Assembly (NCBI GenBank): GCA_015178975.1
Contig: WHVD01000049.1
Coordinates: forward strand, 372,001-436,000
DNA length: 64,000 bases
Direction: 5' to 3'
Source: Hysterangium stoloniferum
Taxonomy: Eukaryota; Basidiomycota; Agaricomycetes; Hysterangiales; Hysterangiaceae
The position numbers and the translations under genes were made by a program. Below are positions 1 through 11,378 of the stretch, one piece after another. Positions within the stretch are counted from its first letter, which is position 1. Each line of letters starts with the position of its first letter. The notes under the pieces were generated by a model. That model saw only the letters and a list, made by a program, of their open reading frames with translations. It was not told the DNA's origin and searched no databases.

Positions 1-1076
1 TGGCTGGGCGGCTTGTGTCGACAATCAACTGGGAATGAATTGGGGCGGAGAAGATGTCACGGGGGGGGGAGACAAATCCACACGACAAGGGTTGGTACTT
101 TCGGATATGAGATGTCCGTATGATGAAGACGATGTACTGTCTACCACCAGCCCTTAGCAGGTAACTGAGGTAGGGAACAACAGGGGTTGAGGGGGAAATC
201 ACGTGATTATGGATACCGTACCAACGTGCGCGTGACTAGTAAGTGTTCCACGCATTGGAGTTAAACCGGGTTCATTTCTCACCATGAACACCTTATAGGA
301 GTGAAACTCACTACAGATAATAAGAAGCTTGAAATATTTCAGTGTCCTCCTGCAAGTATGATGACCAGAGCTTTTAGGTTGTATGTTGTAAATAACAATT
401 CCATGGGACATTACTTGTGTTGCTGCCGGCCGGACCCTACCCATCCGCCTGGGAGTGTTGTGCCATAATGGGTACTTATCAATGGGAATTATAACTTCCA
501 AGCACTACGAATCAGAGTATTAGAGATGGAGAACACAAGAGTCACGGTGTCCGTCCATATTTCTGTCAAATTTCTTCCCGAGTGAGTACTTCAACGCTTA
601 ATTTGGACCAGGATGGACCGCTCATAACTGTGAGGCCAGTGGGTACTTGTTAATGCCGCCTGTGTTAGCCGGTTGATCTCTTAAAATAACCGAGGGTATT
701 CCTAAACAGAACGGGGGTGGGTTAAGGACTGGCTGATGAAATCTCAAGTTCCAATGTTGTCAAATCGTAAAACACTGACAAGCGAAAACGCAGTTAAAAC
801 ATACACCATATTCATGTTAAAGGCGTAGAAGTCCTACAGATTGGTTTTGATGGCTAGTCAAGGTTGAAACAAACAACGCGTTACGTCACGTGTCAATGAC
901 GATACTAGACTTGTAATAGACTCGAGCAATGACTTCGAAATTTGGAATTTTTGTCATATAATCCCGAACCTTGATTAGCGACTTCTCATTGACTTGCATC
1001 TATGGAGTGCCAGTGATAGGAGAAAGCTTCAATAGTTAAGTGACCAAGAAAGATGGTGTAGGATTATCTTCATAAA
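1..1076. other. Gene-poor stretch
   Basis: I see no ORF with a recognisable domain and no repeat with clear borders on either strand. It contains only short, compositionally ordinary ORFs and a poly-G run near position 61. Confidence 0.5.
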
Positions 1077-1655
1077 GTGTCAATAGTACCACCTCACACA
1101 CTTCTACTGATGGCCCCCCTCCCCAGATATTATCCGTGTCAAAGGAGATGTGTTGGCCGTCAACGCCATCTCACGTTAGTGAGCTCTGAGTCCTTCTTAG
1201 AGAACTTCCAGGAATTGAATAGAAATTACCCTGAAAAAGGCGGTCCGCTATCCCGCTGGACTCCTTTAGAATTCACTGATTTCCTTCCTCTTTTGACTGC
1301 AACCGTGTCCACCCCACCAGAGGAAACACGGAGGGCAGTGGATGAGCTGAAAGGGGTGGCACAAAAGGCAATAGAGGATAGCATCAAAACACTGTTCTGA
1401 AATGACACAGATAATGTTGCCCCTTCAAGATATGCAGCTGCCGCATCCAGGATGATACAGTACAACACATGTTGCGGCATTCGTTCGGCGGTAGGGGGGT
1501 TTAGAAGCGAAGCAAGTATTGGTGGAAAAATGCGCTTACTCAGATGGAACAGCGATAGACAGCTCAGGGAAATGAACTCCCAGAAGGCTAGGATCACCCT
1601 CCTGGCCATTAACAACAACGATGATAAATGCGGCGCCAACTTCAGTAGCACTTGA
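1077..1655 (+). other. Unrecognised ORF debris, possibly a decayed gene
   Basis: One frame reads through about 107 codons (1077-1400). Its second half looks protein-like (SRWTPLEF, then a charged helix ending IKTLF) and it stops at a TGA. A second frame resumes at about 1405 with VAPSRYAAAASRM and continues to 1655. The join suggests one original reading frame broken by a stop or frameshift. I do not recognise the family and see no convincing start codon or splice sites, so this may be a relic or chance. Confidence 0.2.
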
Positions 1656-1660
1656 ATCCT

Positions 1661-2860
1661 CCGCAACGGAAGCTCACGCTATGGCAGTCTCTGATGGATA
1701 AAAAAGTGCCAATCCATGAACCCTCTAACACCTTCACCGGCAGTGCATAAACTCAGCCGAACAATACAAGCTATCCGAACTCTTTTGCGTGCCCCCATCT
1801 CCACATATTATGATGATGAACGCACTCGGGAGTCCCGGAGTCTCACCCAACCATTTGAACGCAAAGTACATGCACACGACATGCACGCAATAATGACTTC
1901 AACTACAATTTCACATATGCTGTATTATCTTACATAGAGATCGCCGTAATAGATAAAAATGAAGTTTTGAAAGAAAAAAAATTAGTGCCACAATTCATCT
2001 GAACCGTATTGATAATAAACACAGAGGAAAACCAGATATGCCAGTACGTCCACATTCGCAAAAACGGAACAAATTTACCCGGTTCATTACATACCGTAAA
2101 ACTCTGGGCAATGTAAGCCTCATGCTCTATTTGGTACTGACCTGCGACAATGATCACGATATGCTTGAATATTTTCGGCCAAGGTCACACCAAATTTTGA
2201 TCATCCTTCCAAGAACATGAATATTCATGTACTCATTGAGATTTAATGCGTTGTTTATTACGGCTGTTAACGTCCTACCTCGTATTTTTTTGGTGTCGAC
2301 TTCGGTATTCTGCGCCTTCCGCGCCGTTCTTTCTAGTGCTTTATTAATGACGTTGTAAGTGCGTTCCTACTTTTCTGCGTATCTGCATTTGGCGCATTGT
2401 TTATTACTTCAGTGCCATATCTATATTAAAGCTCGTGATCGTAGACTTCACGATCACGGACCTCCAAAATTCTGGTCGTTCGTAACGCAACGCGACGACG
2501 CACTACAAGTACGTGCCATCTCTCCGTGTACTGTGTTGGTGTCACTTAATCGCATCCCTTACGCACTACATCATTCAACAATGCCATCTTTGGATGCTTC
2601 GCGTCACTCTAGCAAGCCTTCAAAGACATCTAATCTCTCCCCTCGCTCTCGCCGGATGGTCTCCCTCCCACGGTAATGTTCATAGACGCTTTATATCTCC
2701 TGTGACCAACAAACAAGAACGGGAAAGCAACGACAAGAAAGACTGACGACAAAGTTGGTTCCGACATCGAGCTAAAAATGCCAGAAGATGTATAACCGTG
2801 TCGGAGCTAATATTCATCGAGGCATTGCTCCTGAGGAGATTGACTATGTGTGAAATAACA
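1661..2860. other. Intergenic, nothing recognised
   Basis: Short ORFs only. None carries a domain I can name, and none is framed by plausible introns. It forms the 3' flank of the lactonase gene on the minus strand. Confidence 0.45.
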
Positions 2861-4218
2861 TTATAGCCACACAAAAGTACTGGCGGTCGGGACTTCGTCG
2901 CTCGCAGCAACAAGCACCAAATCCGCACCTCCATCAATGCGTTCGAAGACTTTAACACCGCCGGAAACGTTTCCTCCTAGAACGAGATATCTCCCGCTCG
3001 GATCAAGGATGAATCCCCGCAAGTTGTTGACACCAGTGGGAACATGTTTCACGAGCTCGAACGATCCGTCATCTTCAAGCGAGAAGATAGCAATCGTGTC
3101 ACCTATACACGCTTGAGCATTAGAATCTAGACTTGATCGAGAATGACTCGAGTACAAACCTAAGGGATCCTCCGTACCGTTAATCTGCCTATTTGATGTA
3201 TAGATGTACTTTTGGGAGCACTCATCCATTGGGACAGGAATCTGGATTTCGGCTGCGGTGTAATCAGCGAGATTAACACCAGGCGGAGTAGTCAAGGATG
3301 TGGAGATGAAGGGCGAAGATGTTTCATTGTTGTCCGGAATCTTCTGCGACGTCAAGGACACGGCAACCTCATGCAGCAGATACATAATTCCGTCTGGTTC
3401 GAGTAATTCAATTCATCGAAGGCATTACATAAAATGACTGTCTTACCCTGGACAATCATGTGTCGAGGACCACTACCAGTTGGCTGGGTGATGTAGCTTG
3501 TAATGCCCCATGTTCCTGTGGAGGTTTTGTTCATTCTCCAAACTTTATCAGAACCCTGCAGTACTTATCATTAGTATTATGCTGAAAGTACGAGATAAGC
3601 AGAAAGGCCTACAAGGTCTGCAATAAATAGTTGATCACCAACTTCAACTGTTTGGTGGGGGTGAGAAATGGCATTGGGAGCTGGATTGAAAGTAATAAGT
3701 GGCGGCGCCGGGTCCGTAGCAAAGTGCAAGAGATCGTCTTGCAGTGGAACGACCAGGGCGTCTCCTGAGCCATACTGCATGTTGCAACCTTTAATACTCT
3801 TGTTTATACAACCTTGCAAAAGTAAGCCTTACATTCACGATAGCAACCTCGTTACATTGTTGCAATGGTAGGAGGTGTGGAGGCCCATTTCCGCCCGACG
3901 TCGTGCTTGCGATCAAATCGACTGTTCCGTCATTGTTGATAATGAATGACACGAGCTGGCCATTTGTAACTTCGTTCACGGCACTTCAAGTTCGATTGAA
4001 CGCATTCAGTACCGACAATATGCTTCCCGCCTGATTTACACGCACTATAATATACTCGAGTTGTGAGGACTGCGCCCAATCCAGCTGGGAGCATTTCCAG
4101 AGTTCGATTGGCTAAGGAGTTTTAATGTTCCATTACTGCCAACGCTTGGACCGGGTACGAAGGAAAAGGTCGAGATTACAGAGGTAAAGCCTCCAACAAG
4201 GATTGTGAAGTTGACCAT
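2861..4218 (-). CDS. Fungal lactonase, 7-bladed beta-propeller (6-phosphogluconolactonase / carboxymuconate cyclase-like)
   Basis: Five exons are read on the minus strand: 4218-4046, 3983-3833, 3774-3613, 3555-3447 and 3393-2861. They total 1128 nt, or 375 aa. All four introns are GT-AG and 58-63 nt or slightly less, and phases agree. The start MVNFTILVGGF is typical of the fungal family; an in-frame ATG at 4269 would add 17 residues. Family marks are SILYAVNE, VEVGDQLFIADL, TGSGPRHMIVQ, MYLLHEV and, near the C-terminus, LRGFILDPSGRYL. There is no obvious signal peptide, so a cytosolic enzyme is likely. Known members hydrolyse a lactone or interconvert a muconolactone; the substrate cannot be told here. 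Three broken copies lie elsewhere in the window (about 15.8, 25.2 and 63.4 kb), so this appears to be the intact source copy or a sister of it. Confidence 0.85.
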
Positions 4219-4685
4219 TTCTTTTGGGTCGAGGGGAATTGAAGTGAGGAGCGGAAGGCCTGCCTCCACAATGTATAGTACTTATACTCGACAAAAGAGG
4301 GAAAGGCGGTACATAAAACAATGTGACGTGATCGGCATCAATGACATCAGAGCTTCTGTTTCGCTTAACATACTATTGTCCGGCGGGCTATTACAAAAGA
4401 AGTAAACTCCAGACCACTTTTACAATGTCGAAAGCCTGTTTAACGCGATGCGGAATGCTATAATTAGGACGAACGACAAAAAACAAAACAGAAATAGGCC
4501 CGGGCCGCAATGAGGATGGGGAGAAGGTCAGATGTGGATGCGGATGAGGTGTTGGAGGCCGTGCCTTCCGAGGGAGCTTCGCAAATTTGCGAAGTGTAGT
4601 TGCACCGATCACGGGCACCGGGAGAACTAATACAGAAACTGGCCGGGATCCTCCGAAGGTGGTGTGGGGTCGGTTAACTTAGTCT
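4219..4685. other. Intergenic upstream of the lactonase
   Basis: This is the presumed promoter region of the minus-strand lactonase. No ORF or repeat is recognised. Confidence 0.4.
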
Positions 4686-5500
4686 TTGACACAGCGGATA
4701 CAGGACTCCCGATCGTGTCAGAAGAGGTTAGCAAAGGGGCCTGTTAGTAGTGTCCACTCCACGCTCGCATTACCGGCAGGTATTACAACACCGTTGTTGG
4801 CCGCCATCAACAAGGGCGAACCTGACTTGTTACTCGCATTGGCGAATACCTCTTCTTCTACATCCAGTAAATATCGCTCTGTGGATTATTCAAAAGCTCC
4901 TCCGATTTACAACTTCGTTGAGATCAGGCACACTAAGTTGGAGTTAGATCCCACGTCTATACCAAACCAGGTCCTACATATGGCTTTCAAGAAGGTTTAT
5001 ATTCTTTTGTCCATGTTGACTACCAAATCTTTGCAACAGATCCGTGGAAATATGGATCTTAAGTATGTGAGGATCTCGGTCGGAAATGGTGCAGGTGAAT
5101 ACTTCCTTGACACCACTTGTTTTCCTTCAGAGGCTTTGCTTACTGTGGTTAATTTTTTAAAAGCCTATGCGAATTGGTTGTCCATTATTTGGGACATATG
5201 TAGTGAAGGGCAGGCAGCTCAAGGTTGATATAAACATTGTGATAAAATGCAGGCACCCTGACTTTGCCTTGTGGTTTCCAGCGTGGTTTGAAATGGACAA
5301 ACCCTTGTGCATTCAGTGGAATTCATCATCACCTACTGTGCCTGACCACTCTGATGTGTTCTATATTTTTATTTTTTGAGTGACAGTGTGTGTGTCAAGG
5401 CCTTCCTGCCCAGCCTGTGCATTGGGAGCCAGGACACCCATCCCATACCTGCTCTCTCTGTGGTGACACTGCACATCCTGTGCAGAATTATCCCTGCAAC
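4686..5500 (+). pseudogene. Gag-like retroelement fragment with damaged zinc knuckle
   Basis: An ORF of 180 codons (4686-5228) reads ALPAGITTPLLAAI, then IPNQVLHMAFKKVYI, then a VGNGAGEYFLD segment and an AYANWL segment. After a frameshift near 5225 the product continues in another frame with FALWFPAWFEMDKPL to about 5380. Near 5450-5497 the motif CSLCGDTAH is followed by a tyrosine where the last cysteine of a CX2CX4HX4C knuckle should be. The order (helical domain, then knuckle) fits a Gag protein, and I recall similar conserved ORFs from agaric repeats, but the family assignment is inference. No protease or reverse transcriptase follows. Confidence 0.4.
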
Positions 5501-5979
5501 TGATTGTTTACATCTCATACCAATGCCATATGTCCCAGATGCTTGGGGTAGAACTCTGCTTGATGTGGGCTTGTCCACTTGTTACTCCATGCTCATTTAT
5601 AATATGATTCACAGTTTCCCCATTTGTTAAGATCTAAGCTAAAAGGGGAGGGAGGCTCTAAGTTGAAGGCTGATGATTGGAAATGAGCTAATTGGGAGGC
5701 TGACAATAGAGATTGTACTAGTTGGGAGGTCCGACTCTATAAATGTAGTGGTGCTTGGCTTCAACTTATGTGTTGCACCTTCATATGAACTGTTAGGTGC
5801 TCCGGTATTTCAAACAGAGCAGATAGTATGATAGAGACAAAGTTCAACACTTAGCTCAATTAGCTGGGGGGCCAAAAATACTAAGAGTCATGGAGTGTTA
5901 AGCTTGGGGCTCACAGGTGGGTTTCTGGAGAAACCCGCAGAAGTTCCAGGAAGGACACGGCTTCAGCTTATGTGCTGCA

Positions 5980-7361
5980 TGTTAAGAACAGAAAACTGAC
6001 TGATGTCCATAGACCGATGGGGACTGAATGGAAGGACTTGGCTTCAGCTTATATGCTGTGCCCTCGCAAGTTACCGTCAGGTGTCCTTAAATTTTGGGCA
6101 GGTGAGTATTAGCCCTGTCAAGTAAACCTTACAGTAAATTGCTGATTGGAAACTGAAGGACAAGTCAGGGGTTGGGTCAGAGACTGAGAGTTGGAAACTG
6201 AGGGTGAGCACAGACAGAGGCAGAGGGTAGAATTGTTATGACCATGTCGCAACCCTATCGGCCCCGAGGTTATCACCACTTATCAATGTTTTCAAGTCAC
6301 CACTTTGGAAACCATCGGCCCCGAAGCTGACGTATGTTTTCGCGATGATCAAACTCCGTTTACGCCCACGTCAAAATAACTTGTATTGTCTGGTTAAACT
6401 TTTGATAGGTCCCTTTTATTATGTTGATCCGTTCAATCCTATGTTTCACCTATGTCTATCTATATTTGTAGTCCTTGAACTATTTCCTTTTATCGTAATT
6501 CCACTCTCGGCTATCATCGGCCTCCGAACTAATCATAAACTTCCCATTCCTAGTCAAGCTTATTGTTAATACCATTTTCCGCCCTTCTCCCCATTAGTAT
6601 TTTCTAGACGCCTGTTACTTGTATATGAACCTGCTGTAGTTGTAGTTACTAGGCAATCAGAATATCAACTCAGAATACCCTCATACGTTTGTAACAGTCT
6701 CATACTAAGAATCCCCCCATCCACCTTTGCGTGCGCTCGCCACTCCCAGCCCCGACCCCTTGGCCCGACGCTCGACTTGTCCTTCGGTCCCAATCAGTAT
6801 CTCACCGAAAGGAACTCTTTAGGATTAGTCTTCGCCCGTCCAAAATCTAAGGACACCCTACAGATATTTGCGAGGGCGCAGCACATAAGCTGAAGCCAAG
6901 TCCTTCCGATCGGTCCCTGTCGGCCACCGACATTAGTCAGTTTTCAGTTCTTAACAAGAATACTTAGAGTGAGACTATGAAAGTTATTTAGGAGTAATCT
7001 AAGTCAATATTCTGATTGTCCTAATACTACGATACATGAGTGGCATATATATGGAAATCCAGTGCTTATCCGAATGAAAACAGAACAAAGAAAAGTACTA
7101 ATGGAGAAGACAGAACTACATATAGAGTGACATGAAACTGGAGACCGATAGACAGAACATTATAAATCTGGACGTAGACTACTATGGGGGCAGAAAAGGT
7201 GTAAACTGGTTGTATAGGATAAGGGGCAGACAGAAATACTAATTGGGAACAATGAAGGTGCTTAATGGGGTTAGTCAGGATACTGATGGTTTGCGAGCGA
7301 TTGGAGTTTTGTGTGAGGTCCAATCAGGTCTGATGGTGTGCCAAGTGCACAGGTTGTAACA
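5980..7361 (+). mobile_element. Second-level solo LTR inside the 5896-8477 LTR
   Basis: It starts TGTTAAGAAC and ends GGTTGTAACA. A 5-bp duplication CTGCA flanks it (5975-5979 and 7362-7366) and lies inside the older LTR. It is itself split at 6233 by the 6234-6956 insertion. Its own sequence is 254 bp on the left plus about 400 bp on the right. Confidence 0.8.
6234..6956 (-). mobile_element. Third-level solo LTR, 723 bp
   Basis: In plus-strand reading it starts TGTTATGACC and ends GTTCTTAACA, the reverse of the copy at 13450. The 5-bp target duplication AGAAT is exact (6229-6233 and 6957-6961). It lies inside the 5980-7361 LTR in opposite orientation, which makes it one of the youngest insertions in the stack. 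Confidence 0.9.
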
Positions 7362-7453
7362 CTGCACCCTCATAGATTGTGGTGTCCAACTTCAAACAGG
7401 AGTGAATGGGAAACCTGCAGGTTCCGAGGATACATATATGAGTAGATGCTAAG

Positions 7454-8158
7454 TGTTACGACCATGTCGCAACCCTATCGGTCCCGAGGTTATTGCCACT
7501 TATCAACGTTTCAAATCACCATCTCGGAAACCATCGGCCCTGAAGCTGACATATGTTTTCATGAAGATCAAACTCTGTTTATGCCCACGTCAAAATAACT
7601 CGTATTGTCTGGTCAAACTTTTGATACGTCCCTTTTATTATGTTGATCCATTCAATCTTATGTTTCACATATGTCTATCTATATTTGTAGTCCTTGAACT
7701 ATTTCCTTTTATTGTAATTTCGCTCTCGGTTATCATCGGCCTCCAAACTAATCATAAACCTCCCGTTCCTAGTCAAGCTTATTGTTAATGCCGTTTTCCG
7801 CCCTTCTCCCCATTAGTATTTTCTAGACGCCTGTTACTTGTATATGAACCCACTGTAGTTGTAGTTACTAGGCAATCAGAATATCGACTCAGAATACCCT
7901 CATACGTCTGTAACAGTCCCATACTAAGAACCCCCCCCCCTACACTCCCAGCCCCAACCCCCTGGCCCGATGCTCGACTTGTCCTTCGGTTCCGATCGGT
8001 ATCTCGCCGAAAGGAGCTCTTTAGGATTAGTCTTCGCCTGCCCGAAATCTAAGGACACCCTACGGATATTTGCGAGGGCGCAGCACATAAGCTGAAGCCA
8101 AGTCCTTCCGATCGGTCCCTGTTGGCCACCAACATCAGTCAGTTTTCAGTTCTTAACA
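7454..8158 (-). mobile_element. Solo LTR, 705 bp, in the outermost LTR
   Basis: It starts TGTTACGACC and ends GTTCTTAACA, with exact target duplication CTAAG (7449-7453 and 8159-8163). It is very similar to 6234-6956 and in the same orientation. It interrupts the right part of the 5896-8477 LTR. Confidence 0.9.
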
Positions 8159-8482
8159 CTAAGTTGATATTCTGATTGGATTGTAATGTATGGATAGCTA
8201 CTTGCTACTGTATATAGATTGGTAGACTATTGTACTACTTATTCAGACATACAAAAAGACATATTAGGAATACAACAAAACAATAAACCAGATTACAAAC
8301 TAAACAGGGACAAGAGACAAACTAAAACCAGATGTCAACCAGCAAAGCTGGATTGAGAACAAGGGGATCTGGAATGTCCAGGTGCAGTCTGGTGTGCCAT
8401 TTGTGCATTACAGAGAGTCGGGTGCATATATGCTGTAAGCTGGTGCCCAGAGACCAGTGGGTTTTCCAGTTGTAACATGGAG

Positions 8483-9868
8483 TAAGAGTTCGCAGCTTGC
8501 TAAGAAACATTGTTGAGGGTATTGAGAAGGGAGGAAAGGGACTGGAACTAATAGAGGGTAATCTAAGTCAAATTTCAAACTGAAGAACTGTAGTATACAT
8601 GTAGAAGAATTATACTATGATGAGATGGATGACCAGAGGGCCAATCAAGGAAGTGAAAGGTGAAACAGATTATGAGAAGTAGATAATGAGGCAGGGAGAC
8701 TAAATGTAATATACTAAACATTATTTAATGGGTCTGAGGTGGTGTAATGTATTAGCCTTATTTTAATACTATCTTCTGAAAAAGGAGTCCAATGCTCTAT
8801 CAAAAATGTGCAAATACTCAATTCACTGCAAGGTAAAATAATTTAAGTATTTGATATTAATCAGTGGCAGCCTTAATAGACTTAGAACCCCTGAAGTCAA
8901 GAGTTTACTTGAATATATGCACCCTACTTTGCAAAGAAGGTTTTGAGAGCTGCTTGTGCAAGCTTGTTCTTTTTCTGCAACAACAACTTATTAAAATAAG
9001 AATAAGAATTTACTGATTCCAAAGCTAGATTTAACTTCAATTCAAGCTAGTTTATATATATATTATACTATTTATCAAACAGTAAAAATATTTATAAACA
9101 GGTCAAAAGATTAGATATAGAATAAAACACTATTAGGTTAATATATGCTTTATTTACACTAACCTATAGGGCCTACTGTGATACTAACTTATCAGGATCT
9201 TAATGTAGTCTTAATGATTCTGCAAGAATATTCTCAGTATTTATTTATGATCAAAAACTGGGAGAAACTAGAAATGTATTCCTAATCTCAAAACAAAGAT
9301 AAACAATGTTATAGTAATTTATTAATTACTAATTGAAGGCCAACAACTCAGATTGAGATGGCAAAAGTATAGAAGGCAACAACTCAGATTGAGGTGACAA
9401 GGGATCTGATTGGGCCAACAACTCTGATAGAGGTGGCAAGGGTTCCAACAACTCAGATTGAGGTGGAAGAAGATGTCCAATGGCCCAGATTGGGGTGGAA
9501 TAAGCTGCTGCTGCAGTGACACACAAGTGTAGTATAGTAAATTGGTTGGACATTCTCGGAAATACTGTTATTAATTAACAGTTTAGTTTCTTAAGTAGTT
9601 TACTGATTGTCAAGGACATTCTTATTCATTCCAGAACACCAACTGTTGGGACTGGTTCTCTGGTTGAGACAGTCTTTAGTTATCCAGGTAGTCACTCCTG
9701 TGATTCTGGGATTAGGCTCTTGCAGCTGACAACTGAGTGTTCAGTAAACTAGTTTCTTAGTTTACATAGTTTACAATAGTTTACACTTTAAAACAAACAA
9801 AAAACCTACTCACATTTAACTTCCATTCTCCAGTTTCCAATGTTAGCAACACCTACCTTAAGGCAGAA
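8483..9868. other. AT-rich leader of the gypsy element, borders unclear
   Basis: The composition is strongly AT-rich, like the coding region that follows, so this probably includes the 5' LTR and leader of the 9.9-15.5 kb element. With no second LTR for comparison I cannot set its ends. Around 9338-9500 it holds about four imperfect copies of a motif containing CAACAACTCAGATTGAGGTG. Confidence 0.4.
9338..9500. repeat. Short imperfect tandem/interspersed repeat
   Basis: The core CAACAACTCAGATTGAG recurs at about 9346, 9378, 9416 (variant) and 9448, with spacers of 15-25 bp. It sits in the AT-rich leader of the gypsy element. Confidence 0.6.
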
Positions 9869-11340
9869 ATGGCTCAGGAACTATGTATCTCCAATAAAAG
9901 AACAAGTTTCAATTTCACTCATATATTAGAATGGCATTTGACTAGATCAATACCCATTGTAAATAAAAATAAAGATTGGGTTCCTGGTATGCCTATTTGG
10001 GGACCTAATAACAATCCACTTGTAGCATGGATAGCTATTTTGTATAGAGAGGAAGTTGAAAATCTGTTAGCCTATCTGTATTATCATAAGGCATTAATGC
10101 CATTGGAAAAGAGAGAAAAAGAAAAAGAAGTAAGGTCACCCTCAAGAGGCCCTAGCCCTACAGTTGTGTTGAGAGGATGGAAACTTCAACACCAGCTCAT
10201 CCTAGTGAAATTAGGACAAACCAACCAAAAGAAGAATCAATGAAGCCACCTCATGAGGAGCATGGCTTTGAGTCTGTAAGGAGAAGACAGTCAGAGATGA
10301 TGTTTGAACCAAGAATTACCTATAAGAAATCATTCTATCAGGAACATCCAATACATCTGACTGAGTCACACTGATTATCTGATATTTTTGAAGATAATAA
10401 ACAGTACTTAGGTAAAAAATCAAGAGCCTATGAACCAAAGCTCAGATCAATTCCTAAGTACACACAAGCTAGTTTTTCACCACCTGATGAGCCATCTGAC
10501 AGTGATTACAACCCACCATATTCACCTAGTCCTCACCCAAAGCATGAGCCACCCTTGAGGTGTCATAAGAAGGAGTTACCTAGTGATAAGAGTCAGAGAA
10601 TCATATCTGGAGCTCCTCCACCACCTGGAGATCCAGGAAGTAGTGATAGTTCTTCTGATTATAAAGCTAATTAGCTAAATATAATAGGAGACTGTCAGAA
10701 TTATCTAGGGCAAAACAAGAAGACAAAGGAGCTCACTTTGATCTTAAGTTGAAGCCTAATGTTGTACCCAAATGGGATGGTGATCCCAATACTCTTGCTA
10801 AATGGGTTTTGAAAATAAATAACCTGTCAGAGCATAGTAAAATCATATATAACCAGCTAGGAGAAGTTGTGCCTACTAGACTTGAGAAGGATGCAGATTT
10901 ATGGTTCTGGTCCTTGCCAAGTAGTTATAGAAGAGAAGCAATGCAAGATTGGGGTACACTTCAAAATGTAGTATGCACATACTATATGAACCGAGCTTGG
11001 CTTGACAGATAAAAGAGCTGAGCAAACAGAGCACACTACAGAGAAGCTGGATATACAACAAAATCACCAAGCAATTACTACATTAGAAAATCTGAATTAC
11101 TTGGTCTAGTCTATAGAATGAGTGATTCAGAAGTGATGATGGAAGTGATGAATGGACCACCTAAATTCTGGGCAACTATCTTAGATGTACATCATTGCAA
11201 GGACATAGTAGGCTTTGCAGCAGAGATTAAATACATATCATGAAGATGCACTGGAGCATACTCCATTCCCAAGTCATGATAATGTACTAGACAGAAGAGT
11301 AAGACAGCTTGAACAAATGATGTGTGATCACCAAGGACTG
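9869..11340 (+). pseudogene. Gypsy Gag, broken into several frames
   Basis: The ATG at 9869 opens 124 codons containing HILEWHLTRSIP and WVPGMPIWGP. Reading then moves to other frames at about 10177 and 10749. The segment at 10749-11012 carries the core retrotransposon-gag pattern: WDGDPNTLAKW, WFWSLPSSYRREAM, then a tryptophan and YYMNRAWLD. A third frame continues with MSDSEVMMEVMNGPP to about 11240. At least three frameshifts separate these pieces. Confidence 0.65.
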
Positions 11341-11378
11341 CTAGATCTAATCTACCAGGTTCCAATCAAGGTTCAAGC

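Larger units (their letters stand above)
5896..8477 (+). mobile_element. Outermost solo LTR of a nested stack
   Basis: It begins TGTTAAGC at 5896 and ends TGTAACA at 8477, with a perfect 5-bp target duplication TGGAG at 5891-5895 and 8478-8482. It is interrupted twice by further LTRs of the same family (5980-7361 and 7454-8158). Removing them leaves about 490 bp that aligns in places with the other copies, such as the block around CTTCAGCTTATGTGCTGCA. No internal coding region is present, so it is a solo LTR left by recombination between two LTRs. Confidence 0.75.

Noticed and set aside
1226-1666. Minus-strand ORF of 146 codons
   Set aside because: It is the antisense of the plus-strand debris at 1077-1655, has no recognisable domain, and its composition looks like a mirror of coding DNA.
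9322-9553. Minus-strand ORFs with repeated peptide (NLSCW / LSELL)
   Set aside because: The repeat peptide only reflects the tandem DNA repeat in the gypsy leader; two frames are open at once, as expected of a repeat and not a gene.
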